The notes below the pieces were generated by a model. It was not told the DNA's origin, made no database searches, and worked only from the letters and a program-made list of their open reading frames with translations. Position numbers and translations under genes: made by a program. This document shows positions 6,630 to 13,556 of a stretch of DNA of 13,556 nt, piece by piece (the first letter of the stretch is position 1; each line of letters opens with the position of its first letter). Source of the stretch: CAZSAA01 sp964604915. GTDB lineage: Bacteria > Patescibacteriota > Patescibacteriia > Patescibacteriales > UBA12465. The DNA lies in contig CAZSAA010000021.1 in assembly GCA_964604915.1 (NCBI GenBank), forward strand, positions 1 through 13,556, given 5' to 3'.

Positions 6630-6646
6630 ACATGGGGTTATTTTTT
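6612..6646 (+). terminator. Bidirectional terminator shared by rnhB and the 501-aa gene
   Basis: A perfect 10-bp stem (6612-6621 with 6630-6639) encloses an 8-nt loop ending in the rnhB stop codon TGA (6627-6629), so the left arm is coding. ATTTTTT follows on the plus strand. On the minus strand the hairpin is followed by TTTCTTT, so it can also end the convergent gene. Confidence 0.92.
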
Positions 6647-6660
6647 AATACCTTATCTCC

Positions 6661-8166
6661 TCAACTCCGAAGAAGCGGCCATAACATATATATGGTGCTT
6701 ACTGAGGCGATAGCGATCGGTAGATAGAATATGGCGCGATATATCTTCTCGTGCCGATAGAAGCCGGGTATCAATACTGATAATGGGCTCCTTTGACCGC
6801 CAGCTGCCGTCCAGACTACCAGAAATGTCACCAAGCTAGGAATCCAAGCATACAAACTGCCAAAATGCAGGCAAGTTTCAGTCACCAACAGGATGAAGGT
6901 GCCATAGACCAAAACTCGGCTAGTCCTGATGTACCAATATGAATATCCCACATCCTTTTTCGGATTGGAAGTTACAATGAGTAGCGAAGTGAATAATAGG
7001 GCCGATATTGCTAACCAAAAGGTTTTCTCAGACACATCTACGGCCGGATTATGCTCGTTTATCAACCACATCATCCTCCCTATACCCATCAATACGATGA
7101 GCAGGTTTTCCGTCTGATCCCTAAGGCTATCCGCAAGATACCGGCCAAAATTATTTAACGCCGGAAGTAGAACGGCTAAGACAATCAAGATTACTTCGAC
7201 TAAGAACCGTCCCTCCGGCAAAGCAAGGCTGATAGCGTAGTATACGACGGCCACGATAGCCGGCAGTTGGAATAAGTAGAACAGTTCCGCACAGGCATCC
7301 ATGATTGTTCCAATCGTTTTCCTTTTGATGATGATGGCCGTCAAAATCAAAGCTCCCGCCGATACCGCTGTATATGACACTTTCATCCCCCATATCAGCT
7401 CCTGTGACCAGAATTGATACACCGTACTGACCAAAGCGATAGCAGCGGGCAGAAAAAATATCACCCAGAATACCCGTTCTTGCCAAGGATGGTCAGAAAG
7501 TCGGTTGAATAATTTCCGGCCGAACCACGTCGCCTGAAAATATCGCTTACGGTCTTCCGCTAACCACCCCAAAGGCGTAATAGCTAAGGCTGGCACCCAG
7601 ACATAAAGGCTGCCGAAATGCAGACAAGTCTCGATGATAAGCAAGGAGAAAACGGAACCATGCACCAGTTCCATGATAATTAGGTAGAATTCAGCGCGGT
7701 CGCTGCGAGCAAGCATCTTGAAACAGGAGGTATCCTGATAAGGATAGGCGAAAATACGGCCGATAATAATCACTGATAGCAGGAAAGAAAGCCCCCAGAA
7801 AATCGGTCCTGGCAGGTTAATCGCCTCATTCTGGCCATTGATAGCGATCATTAAGGCGATTACCCCTATTGCAAAGATAAAGGAATTACGTAATCTCCTA
7901 GCAATATCCGGGATTTCGTCATCGTCGCTAGCTCTTTCACGATTAGCGAGCAAAACGATAGTAGCCGTAATAACGATGATAGCTGGTTCAAGCGTCATCA
8001 ACTGGCCAGAAAACAAGCTGAGTCCATAATATAACGCAGCTAAAATAGCCGGAAGATATGAGAGACGGATAATTTCCGCCAGAACTTCCTTTCTTTCTTT
8101 TCTTTTTCTTCTCTTGATGGCCGCCGCAATCTTTGCGTCCATCTTTTTTGTCTCTCGTTTTTCCAT
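6661..8166 (-). CDS. Polytopic membrane protein with tandem-duplicated seven-helix unit
   Basis: This 501-aa protein has a short, very basic N-terminus (residues 1-30) followed by about 15 hydrophobic segments. It is an internal duplication: repeat 1 at about 31-253, a linker helix at about 262-281, and repeat 2 at about 294-497. Paired motifs are LPAILAALYYGLSL (38-51) with LPAIVAVVYYAISL (301-314); NGQNEAINLPGPIFW (110-124) with NEHNPAVDVSEKTFW (370-384); ETCLHFGSLYVWVP (179-192) with ETCLHFGSLYAWIP (430-443); and STVYQFW (247-253) with STIYMLW (490-496). The same unit occurs once in the 427-aa protein at 2948-4231. No transporter, kinase or enzyme signature is recognised, so the function is unknown. 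It is monocistronic, with its own promoter, and shares its terminator with rnhB. The start ATG lacks a Shine-Dalgarno. Confidence 0.88.
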   Translation of the reverse strand: MEKRETKKMDAKIAAAIKRRKRKERKEVLAEIIRLSYLPAILAALYYGLSLFSGQLMTLEPAIIVITATIVLLANRERASDDDEIPDIARRLRNSFIFAIGVIALMIAINGQNEAINLPGPIFWGLSFLLSVIIIGRIFAYPYQDTSCFKMLARSDRAEFYLIIMELVHGSVFSLLIIETCLHFGSLYVWVPALAITPLGWLAEDRKRYFQATWFGRKLFNRLSDHPWQERVFWVIFFLPAAIALVSTVYQFWSQELIWGMKVSYTAVSAGALILTAIIIKRKTIGTIMDACAELFYLFQLPAIVAVVYYAISLALPEGRFLVEVILIVLAVLLPALNNFGRYLADSLRDQTENLLIVLMGIGRMMWLINEHNPAVDVSEKTFWLAISALLFTSLLIVTSNPKKDVGYSYWYIRTSRVLVYGTFILLVTETCLHFGSLYAWIPSLVTFLVVWTAAGGQRSPLSVLIPGFYRHEKIYRAIFYLPIAIASVSTIYMLWPLLRS

Positions 8167-8249
8167 ATTATAAATTTTAAGGTACGTACTGCGAATTTTC
8201 TCAAACCATGAACGAAGCCAAAATTATCATTCATCGCTCAATTAGAGGA

Positions 8250-8279
8250 ATACTAGCACTTGTTAGCCATAAAGGTCAA
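8250..8279 (-). promoter_or_regulatory. Promoter of the 501-aa membrane protein gene
   Basis: TTGACC (8274-8279), an 18-nt spacer and TAGTAT (8250-8255) preceded by TGC form an extended -10 promoter. The predicted leader is about 77 nt. Confidence 0.65.
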
Positions 8280-8290
8280 GATTTGTAAAC

Positions 8291-8323
8291 TCTAACAAAA
8301 ATGCGCCCTAACGGACGCATTTT
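8291..8323 (-). terminator. Rho-independent terminator of typA
   Basis: An 11-bp stem with one G-U pair (8313-8323 with 8298-8308), loop GTTA on the minus strand, is followed by TTTTTGTTAG when the A/T base of the stem is counted. It begins 27 nt past the typA stop. Confidence 0.88.
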
Positions 8324-8350
8324 CCCTATCATTCAAAATATTTACATGGA

Positions 8351-10147
<1,797 letters not shown>

Positions 10148-10153
10148 AAATAA

Positions 10154-10173
10154 ATTACGCGCGACCGCGTAAT
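10154..10173 (-). promoter_or_regulatory. Perfect inverted repeat in the typA 5' leader
   Basis: The minus strand reads ATTACGCG-GTCG-CGCGTAAT: a perfect 8-bp stem with a 4-nt loop, ending 6 nt before ATG 10147. It lies between the predicted transcript start (about 10193) and the start codon, so it would form in the mRNA at the translation initiation region. It has no T-tract and is not a terminator. Confidence 0.6.
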
Positions 10174-10199
10174 CACACACTGATATTCAATGATGATAA

Positions 10200-10228
10200 A
10201 CTATAGCTTTTTCCTCAGGAATTGTCAA
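10200..10228 (-). promoter_or_regulatory. Promoter of typA
   Basis: A perfect TTGACA (10223-10228), a 17-nt spacer and TATAGT (10200-10205), one base from consensus. This is the best sigma-70-type promoter in the window and fits a constitutive housekeeping gene. Confidence 0.82.
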
Positions 10229-10230
10229 CA

Positions 10231-10255
10231 AGAAAAGAGCTAACCGGACTTAGCT
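10231..10255 (-). terminator. Weak terminator candidate after the broken small gene
   Basis: On the minus strand AGCTAA (10250-10255) pairs with TTAGCT (10238-10243) around GTCCGG, followed by CTTTTCTTG. The 6-bp A/T-rich stem is weak. It lies 30 nt past the end of the disrupted reading frame and just before the typA -35 box. Confidence 0.35.
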
Positions 10256-10285
10256 AGGGAAAATCGAGATTAAAGGCTTAAAAAT

Positions 10286-10441
10286 CTAATTCTTCAAGGT
10301 AACGTCGAACAGGGTCAGGAAAAATATCACCGAAACTACGATACCGACCAAAAATCCGGCAAAAGAGGTGGCAATAGATTACCCTAACCGCCATTTATAT
10401 CGACTACTATCGCCGGCAACGAATTCATTTTTGATATCCAT
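10286..10441 (-). pseudogene. Small membrane protein gene interrupted by an in-frame TAA
   Basis: From ATG 10441 the frame gives a 20-residue polar start (MDIKNEFVAG, then SSRYKWRLG). A TAA follows at codon 21 (10379-10381). The same frame then stays open for 30 codons encoding one strong transmembrane helix (IATSFAGFLVGIVVSV, then IFFLTLF), ending at TAG 10286. Reading the TAA as a sense codon restores a coherent 51-aa single-pass membrane protein. Codon choice after the stop (GCC, ACC, GTC, ATC, CTG) resembles the neighbouring genes. A near-consensus promoter lies directly upstream. The likely explanations are a recent nonsense mutation or a base-call error. A different 38-codon frame overlaps (10278-10394) but looks less protein-like. 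Family unknown. Confidence 0.5.
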
Positions 10442-10479
10442 ATAATAATAAAGAATGTTTATAAAAATCTTATAAATAT

Positions 10480-10508
10480 ATTATATCCTTTTCCCTAAAG
10501 ATTGGCAA
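10480..10508 (-). promoter_or_regulatory. Promoter of the broken small membrane protein gene
   Basis: TTGCCA (10503-10508), a 17-nt spacer and a perfect TATAAT (10480-10485). The predicted start near 10473 gives a 32-nt leader to ATG 10441. Confidence 0.7.
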
Positions 10509-10539
10509 TTTCTTTATCGCTTCTTCAGGTCGCCGAGAG

Positions 10540-10545
10540 TATAAT
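10540..10545 (+). promoter_or_regulatory. Candidate -10 box of the response regulator gene
   Basis: A perfect TATAAT lies 32 nt before ATG 10578, giving a leader of about 26 nt. No good -35 is present at 16-18 nt upstream, so the promoter may be weak or activator-dependent. It is divergent from the promoter at 10480-10508. Confidence 0.5.
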
Positions 10546-10577
10546 GGAAAAGGATAAAAAAACTAAGCCCCATCAAC

Positions 10578-11261
10578 ATGAAAATTCTCATCATCGAAGA
10601 CGACAAAGAAATCGTCCGTTTCATCAAGATCGGCCTCGAGGCTAAAGGCCACACGGTCGACGCGGCTCATGACGGCGAACGCGGTTCCTTCCTAGGTCGT
10701 ACCAGCCATTATGATCTGCTCATTCTGGATTATGGCCTGCCTAAATGCTCGGGCGACGAAGTGCTCGAAGAAATCCGCGCCGACGGTAGGCAATTGCCCG
10801 TGTTGGTACTCAGCGTCCGGGCGGAACTGGGTGACAAGGAGCGGATGTATAGTTTAGGGGCGGATGACTACCTGACCAAGCCGTTCTTGCTGGAAGAGTT
10901 GATGTGTAAGGTGAGGGCGCTCGGCCGGCGCCGACCCGACAGCCTGCCACAGACGGTAAAGGTGGGCAACCTAGAGGTAAATGAGGATGCGCAGGTCGCC
11001 AAACGAGGCAAGCGCATGCTCCGGCTCACCCGCAAAGAATTCGCCCTGCTCGCCTATCTCAGCCGCCACTCCAACCAAATCGTCTCCCGCTCGCAAATAC
11101 TGGAAAACGTCTGGGATATTAATGCCGACCCCTTCTCCAATACCATTGAAGCGCATATGGCCAATCTCCGGAAGAAGATAAACGGGCCGGGACAGGCAGA
11201 TATCATCCACACTTTTCCGGGACAGGGATATAAGCTGAGTATGCGGCGCTTCAGTGTTTAG
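10578..11261 (+). CDS. OmpR/PhoB-family response regulator
   Basis: This 227-aa two-component response regulator would be phosphorylated by a histidine kinase and bind DNA. The receiver domain (1-115) carries the acidic pocket E7-D8-D9, phosphoacceptor D51 (LLILDYGLP), switch residue S79 and K101 (GADDYLTKPF, 94-103). The winged-helix domain (about 127-224) has LTRKEFALLAYLSRH, the recognition-helix region NTIEAHMANLRKKI and the wing HTFPGQGYKL. All key residues are intact. No histidine kinase gene is visible in the window, so it is an orphan locally. The ATG start directly precedes the canonical MKILIIEDD, with no Shine-Dalgarno. The 3' end overlaps the convergent rarA by 11 bp, with no terminator between them. 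Confidence 0.95.
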   Translation: MKILIIEDDKEIVRFIKIGLEAKGHTVDAAHDGERGSFLGRTSHYDLLILDYGLPKCSGDEVLEEIRADGRQLPVLVLSVRAELGDKERMYSLGADDYLTKPFLLEELMCKVRALGRRRPDSLPQTVKVGNLEVNEDAQVAKRGKRMLRLTRKEFALLAYLSRHSNQIVSRSQILENVWDINADPFSNTIEAHMANLRKKINGPGQADIIHTFPGQGYKLSMRRFSV

Positions 11262-12432
11262 GCAGGAACTTCTTCCCTTTTATCTTATCCGGCAAGTACT
11301 GCTGGTTTGAACTATCTTGTTTTGGGGTATATTTATAGCCTTCGGCATATCCGATTTCCTTCATCAGTTTGGTGGGCGCGTTGCGCAGATGCAGGGGTAC
11401 GGGCAAGTTCCCGCTCTGCTCGATTTCCGCTTTGGCCGCTGTATACGCTTCGTATACAGCGATGCTCTTAGGGGATTTTGCCAGATAGGCGACGGTATGA
11501 GAAAGATTGACCGAACATTCCGGCAGTCCGATCTTAGCGCAGGCGTCATAGGCAGAAGTGGCCAACAGGAGAGCGCTATTGTTCGCCAGCCCGATATCTT
11601 CACTGGCGAAGCGAATCAGGCGCCGAGCGATATAGAGCGGGTCTTCCCCCGCTTCGATCATCCGAGCTAGGTAATATATGGCCGCATCGGCATCACCACC
11701 CCGCATTGACTTATGGAGCGCCGAGATTATGTTATAGTGCTCTTCTCCGGTCTTGTCATACAAGAGGTTCGGCTTATTAGCAATTTCCTTGACCAGAGCT
11801 TCCGTTACTTTCCCGCCATGATCCGCTAAGCTCTCAATAATGCCCAGAGCGCGCCTAGCGTCGCCGTTAGCGAGCATAGCGATGAGCCCAGCAATCTTTT
11901 CCGATATCTTCAGCTTCAAAGATTTGGCTCCTCGCCTAGTTATTTCGGCCAAATTGTCTAGCGATAGGGCTTCGAGAACGATAACCTTGCAACGGGAAAG
12001 CAAGGCGCCGTTGACGGCGAAGCTCGGATTTTCCGTGGTAGCACCAATCAGAGTAACAACGCCGTTTTCCACCTGCGGCAAGAGGGCGTCTTGCTGTGAC
12101 TTGTTCCAGCGATGTATCTCATCGATGAAAAGAATGGTCTTCGTACCCAACCGCTTGTCTATCAAGGCTTTCTCCACGATTTTCTTTAAGTCCTTGATGC
12201 CGCTGTCGGTTGCCGAAAGCTGTACGAAATTCGCCTTGGTTTCCTTGGCGATGATAAGGGCAAGGGTGGTCTTCCCGCTACCCGGCGGTCCCCAGAACAG
12301 CAGCGAGGGCACCTTGTCGGTCCGGATCGCCTGATACAACCAAGCCTCGGGAGCGACAAGCTTCTCTTGGCCAACGAATTCTTCTAAGGTTTTGGGTCGC
12401 AGCTTGGTAGCCAGCGGGAGATAGTTTTCCAT
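11251..12432 (-). CDS. rarA: Replication-associated recombination protein A (RarA/MgsA)
   Basis: RarA is an AAA+ ATPase of the clamp-loader class that acts at stalled replication forks with SSB. The AAA+ core shows Walker A GPPGSGKT (48-55), Walker B ILFIDEIHR (100-108), sensor 1 GATTENPSF (130-138), arginine finger LLSRC with R147, and sensor 2 GDARRALG (just past residue 200). The C-terminal MgsA tetramerisation region is complete (EEHYNIISALHKSMRG, GEDPLYIARRLIRFASEDIG, ending NAPTKLMKEIGYAEGY and YLPDKIKGKKF). At 393 aa it is shorter than E. coli RarA (447 aa), mainly through a short N-terminus. It starts at ATG 12432. A TATAAT ending 7 nt upstream suggests a nearly leaderless mRNA. Confidence 0.97.
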   Translation of the reverse strand: MENYLPLATKLRPKTLEEFVGQEKLVAPEAWLYQAIRTDKVPSLLFWGPPGSGKTTLALIIAKETKANFVQLSATDSGIKDLKKIVEKALIDKRLGTKTILFIDEIHRWNKSQQDALLPQVENGVVTLIGATTENPSFAVNGALLSRCKVIVLEALSLDNLAEITRRGAKSLKLKISEKIAGLIAMLANGDARRALGIIESLADHGGKVTEALVKEIANKPNLLYDKTGEEHYNIISALHKSMRGGDADAAIYYLARMIEAGEDPLYIARRLIRFASEDIGLANNSALLLATSAYDACAKIGLPECSVNLSHTVAYLAKSPKSIAVYEAYTAAKAEIEQSGNLPVPLHLRNAPTKLMKEIGYAEGYKYTPKQDSSNQQYLPDKIKGKKFLPKH

Positions 12433-12438
12433 ACTTAT

Positions 12439-12444
12439 ATTATA
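12439..12444 (-). promoter_or_regulatory. Candidate -10 box of rarA
   Basis: A perfect TATAAT with 6 nt between it and the rarA ATG. The -35 region (12462-12467, TCCGTT) is poor. Usual spacing would put the transcript start at or beside the A of the start codon. Confidence 0.4.
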
Positions 12445-12483
12445 TATCGAATCCTTGGTCTAACGGAAGCCTTAGCCTTTAAA

Positions 12484-12512
12484 TTGACGGAAAAGCACCT
12501 TAGTGTTAATAT
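12484..12512 (+). promoter_or_regulatory. Promoter of the two-gene small membrane protein operon
   Basis: TTGACG (12484-12489), a 17-nt spacer and TAATAT (12507-12512) with an upstream TG (TGTTAATAT). The predicted leader is about 33 nt. A perfect 7-bp inverted repeat (12506-12512 and 12516-12522) covers the -10 and start region. Confidence 0.65.
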
Positions 12513-12552
12513 CTAATATTAATCGAACCTTAACCCTTAAAAATAATCTCAA

Positions 12553-12999
12553 ATGAAAAAGCAAAGTGTTTTTGGCAAGACCTGGCTATACGTGATATTC
12601 ATAGCCACCGCCTTGATTGCTGTAGTCCACTTCGTCGGCCCGGACTATTTCTCCCCTAAGGCCATATCCTCCCTTGAATTCTGGATCGGGATAGTGGCTC
12701 TGCTCCTGCTCATCGCTTCAGCGACCTTAGATACCGGTTCGCTGCCTCTGATAATATTGATGTATTTTGCCAGCATGGCCTTGTTAGCGGCCAGTGCCGG
12801 TAATCTATATTATCACTATACCCTCAGTCCATTTTGGCAGCACACCTTGAACTTGAACGGGATAATCGCTTCCCTGCTGGTGATGTTCTTGATTTGCCAT
12901 CTGCCAAGGGAACCTTTCCATTTCCCCAATTTCCGCAATCTATACAAAAGGCGGAATAATATGCTCGACGACATTGAAATGGAAAAAGAGATCGGATGA
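12553..12999 (+). CDS. Small integral membrane protein, four predicted helices
   Basis: The protein is 148 aa. Four hydrophobic segments are visible at about residues 10-29, 39-59, 65-86 and 95-114. They are followed by a cytosolic-looking tail rich in basic and then acidic residues (FRNLYKRRNN, then DDIEMEKEIG). I do not recognise the family and see no catalytic motif. It does not carry the motifs of the seven-helix unit found elsewhere in the window. It starts at ATG 12553 after an A-rich leader without a Shine-Dalgarno, and its TGA overlaps the ATG of the next gene, so the two are probably translated together. It is divergent from rarA. Confidence 0.75.
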   Translation: MKKQSVFGKTWLYVIFIATALIAVVHFVGPDYFSPKAISSLEFWIGIVALLLLIASATLDTGSLPLIILMYFASMALLAASAGNLYYHYTLSPFWQHTLNLNGIIASLLVMFLICHLPREPFHFPNFRNLYKRRNNMLDDIEMEKEIG

Positions 13000-13268
13000 A
13001 AAAGAAAATATGGTATTCGGTGGGGGCCTTCATCGCCCTCACCCTCTTAGCCATCGCCTGTGGCATACTGACTATCCACCAGTACAAACAGGAAGAATAT
13101 CTTTTGTCACTGGCTCTAGGGAGCGGCGGATTGGCAATCAAGATCCTGATACCCTTCGTCCTCGGGATGATCCTCGGACAGCCAATCCTCAAACTCCTAC
13201 GCCTGATCGCCATCCAGATAAAGAGGATTCTCAAATGGATATGGATTAAAATCAGGCTGTACATATAA
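12996..13268 (+). CDS. Small integral membrane protein, two predicted helices with basic amphipathic tail
   Basis: This 90-aa protein has hydrophobic segments at about residues 5-25 and 40-62. The last 28 residues (ILKLLRLIAIQIKRILKW, then IWIKIRLYI) are a strongly basic, amphipathic stretch that could lie on the membrane surface. No family is recognised. Translation is coupled to the 148-aa protein by ATGA (12996-12999), which suggests a two-subunit membrane complex (inference). It ends in the window's last terminator. Confidence 0.75.
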   Translation: MKKKIWYSVGAFIALTLLAIACGILTIHQYKQEEYLLSLALGSGGLAIKILIPFVLGMILGQPILKLLRLIAIQIKRILKWIWIKIRLYI

Positions 13269-13302
13269 AAGCCCAGTTATCATAACGATAGCCGGGCTTT
13301 TT
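13267..13302 (+). terminator. Bidirectional terminator between the small-protein operon and the RND gene
   Basis: A long imperfect hairpin: AAAAGCCC (13267-13274) pairs with GGGCTTTT (13294-13301), extended inward by further pairs around ATAAC, then TT. On the minus strand the same hairpin ends in TTTTATATG, so it can also end the convergent transporter gene. Confidence 0.85.
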
Positions 13303-13321
13303 AAATATCTTGCTCTACTGC

Positions 13322-13555
13322 TTATACCTTCTTCCGGTGCCAAGGATCGTCCTTGATGATGGAGGCAAAAAGGGTGGGAACGACAAACAGGGTAAGGAAG
13401 GAAGACAACATGAGGCCGAAGATGATCGAGCCACCGAGTCCCATCCAAGTTTCATCCGACAAGGTAATCGGTATGATGCCGATGATGGTACAGATCGAAG
13501 TGATAAATATCGCCTCTAACCTGGACTTGCCAGCGTCGATAATCGATTCCTTGAA
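13322..13555 (-). CDS. RND (AcrB/HAE1-type) efflux permease, C-terminal fragment
   Basis: The last 77 residues of a minus-strand gene run off the right edge. The fragment starts FKESIIDAGKSRLEAIFITS, continues through two transmembrane helices (TSICTIIGIIPITLS and GGSIIFGLMLSSFLTLFVV), and ends PTLFASI followed by a short charged tail. The order AGxxR-x5-T-x3-GxxP, a GG-x-I-x-G-L turn and TL-x-VVP is the hallmark of the last two helices of AcrB-like RND transporters, which use the proton gradient to export drugs or lipids. Substrate cannot be told from this fragment. The frame has no ATG-initiated ORF here because its start lies beyond the window. Confidence 0.85.
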   Translation of the reverse strand, partial: FKESIIDAGKSRLEAIFITSICTIIGIIPITLSDETWMGLGGSIIFGLMLSSFLTLFVVPTLFASIIKDDPWHRKKV

Positions 13556-13556
13556 A

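Noticed and set aside
8040..8234. 64-aa minus-strand ORF overlapping the start of the 501-aa gene
   Set aside because: It shares the leader, then reads the basic N-terminus of the real gene in another frame; composition is an artefact of the K/R-rich codons.
10379..10381. Recoded stop (alternative genetic code)
   Set aside because: TAA is used as a normal terminal stop in rlhA, typA and the RND fragment, and known CPR recoding involves UGA, which ends several genes here; a local mutation is simpler.
10278..10394. Alternative 38-codon frame overlapping the broken small membrane gene
   Set aside because: It has no transmembrane helix or recognisable pattern, while the frame with the TAA has coherent codon use and hydrophobicity on both sides of the stop.

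Overview
The window (about 13.6 kb, moderate GC) looks like a chromosomal segment of a small-genome bacterium, most plausibly a Candidate Phyla Radiation (Patescibacteria, Parcubacteria-like) member. The grounds are short intergenic gaps, many small membrane or secreted proteins of unknown function, a Kazal-domain secreted protein with a C-terminal YEDGHI-type domain that I associate with such genomes, few clear Shine-Dalgarno sequences, and ordinary housekeeping genes. This placement is an inference. UGA, UAA and UAG all appear as terminal stops, so the code looks standard.

Layout. The left edge holds a possible 16-codon gene tail (+), a bidirectional terminator and tRNA-Val(CAC) on the minus strand. 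A minus-strand block follows: an RlhA-type U32 protein (1026-2876) overlapping a secreted Kazal/DUF333-like protein (266-1039); a polytopic membrane protein with a coiled-coil tail (2948-4231); a secreted small protein coupled by an ATGA overlap to an ExoX-C/zinc-knuckle protein (4452-5290); and a paralogue of that secreted protein (5422-5856). RNase HII (5964-6629, +) converges on a 15-segment membrane protein (6661-8166, -). TypA/BipA (minus) follows, with a textbook promoter and a 5'UTR hairpin, then a small membrane-protein gene broken by a stop codon. An OmpR-type response regulator (+) overlaps the 3' end of RarA (minus). Two small membrane proteins (+) form an ATGA-coupled pair divergent from RarA. 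The right edge is the C-terminus of an RND efflux permease (minus).

The main novelty candidate is an unrecognised seven-helix membrane unit. It occurs once in the 427-aa protein, fused to a cytosolic coiled coil, and twice in tandem in the 501-aa protein. All three copies share three aligned motifs: Asn-rich before an FW/IW, HFG-x-x-Y-x-W, and ST-x-Y-x-x-W. I cannot assign it to a known family.

Transcription signals are unusually legible. Several promoters have TTGAC- or TTGNCA-type -35 boxes 17-18 nt from a -10 box, and nearly every transcription unit ends in a strong hairpin, often one shared by convergent genes. The housekeeping genes (RlhA on 23S rRNA, TypA on ribosomes, RNase HII and RarA on DNA) have no evident pathway link to the membrane and secreted proteins between them.
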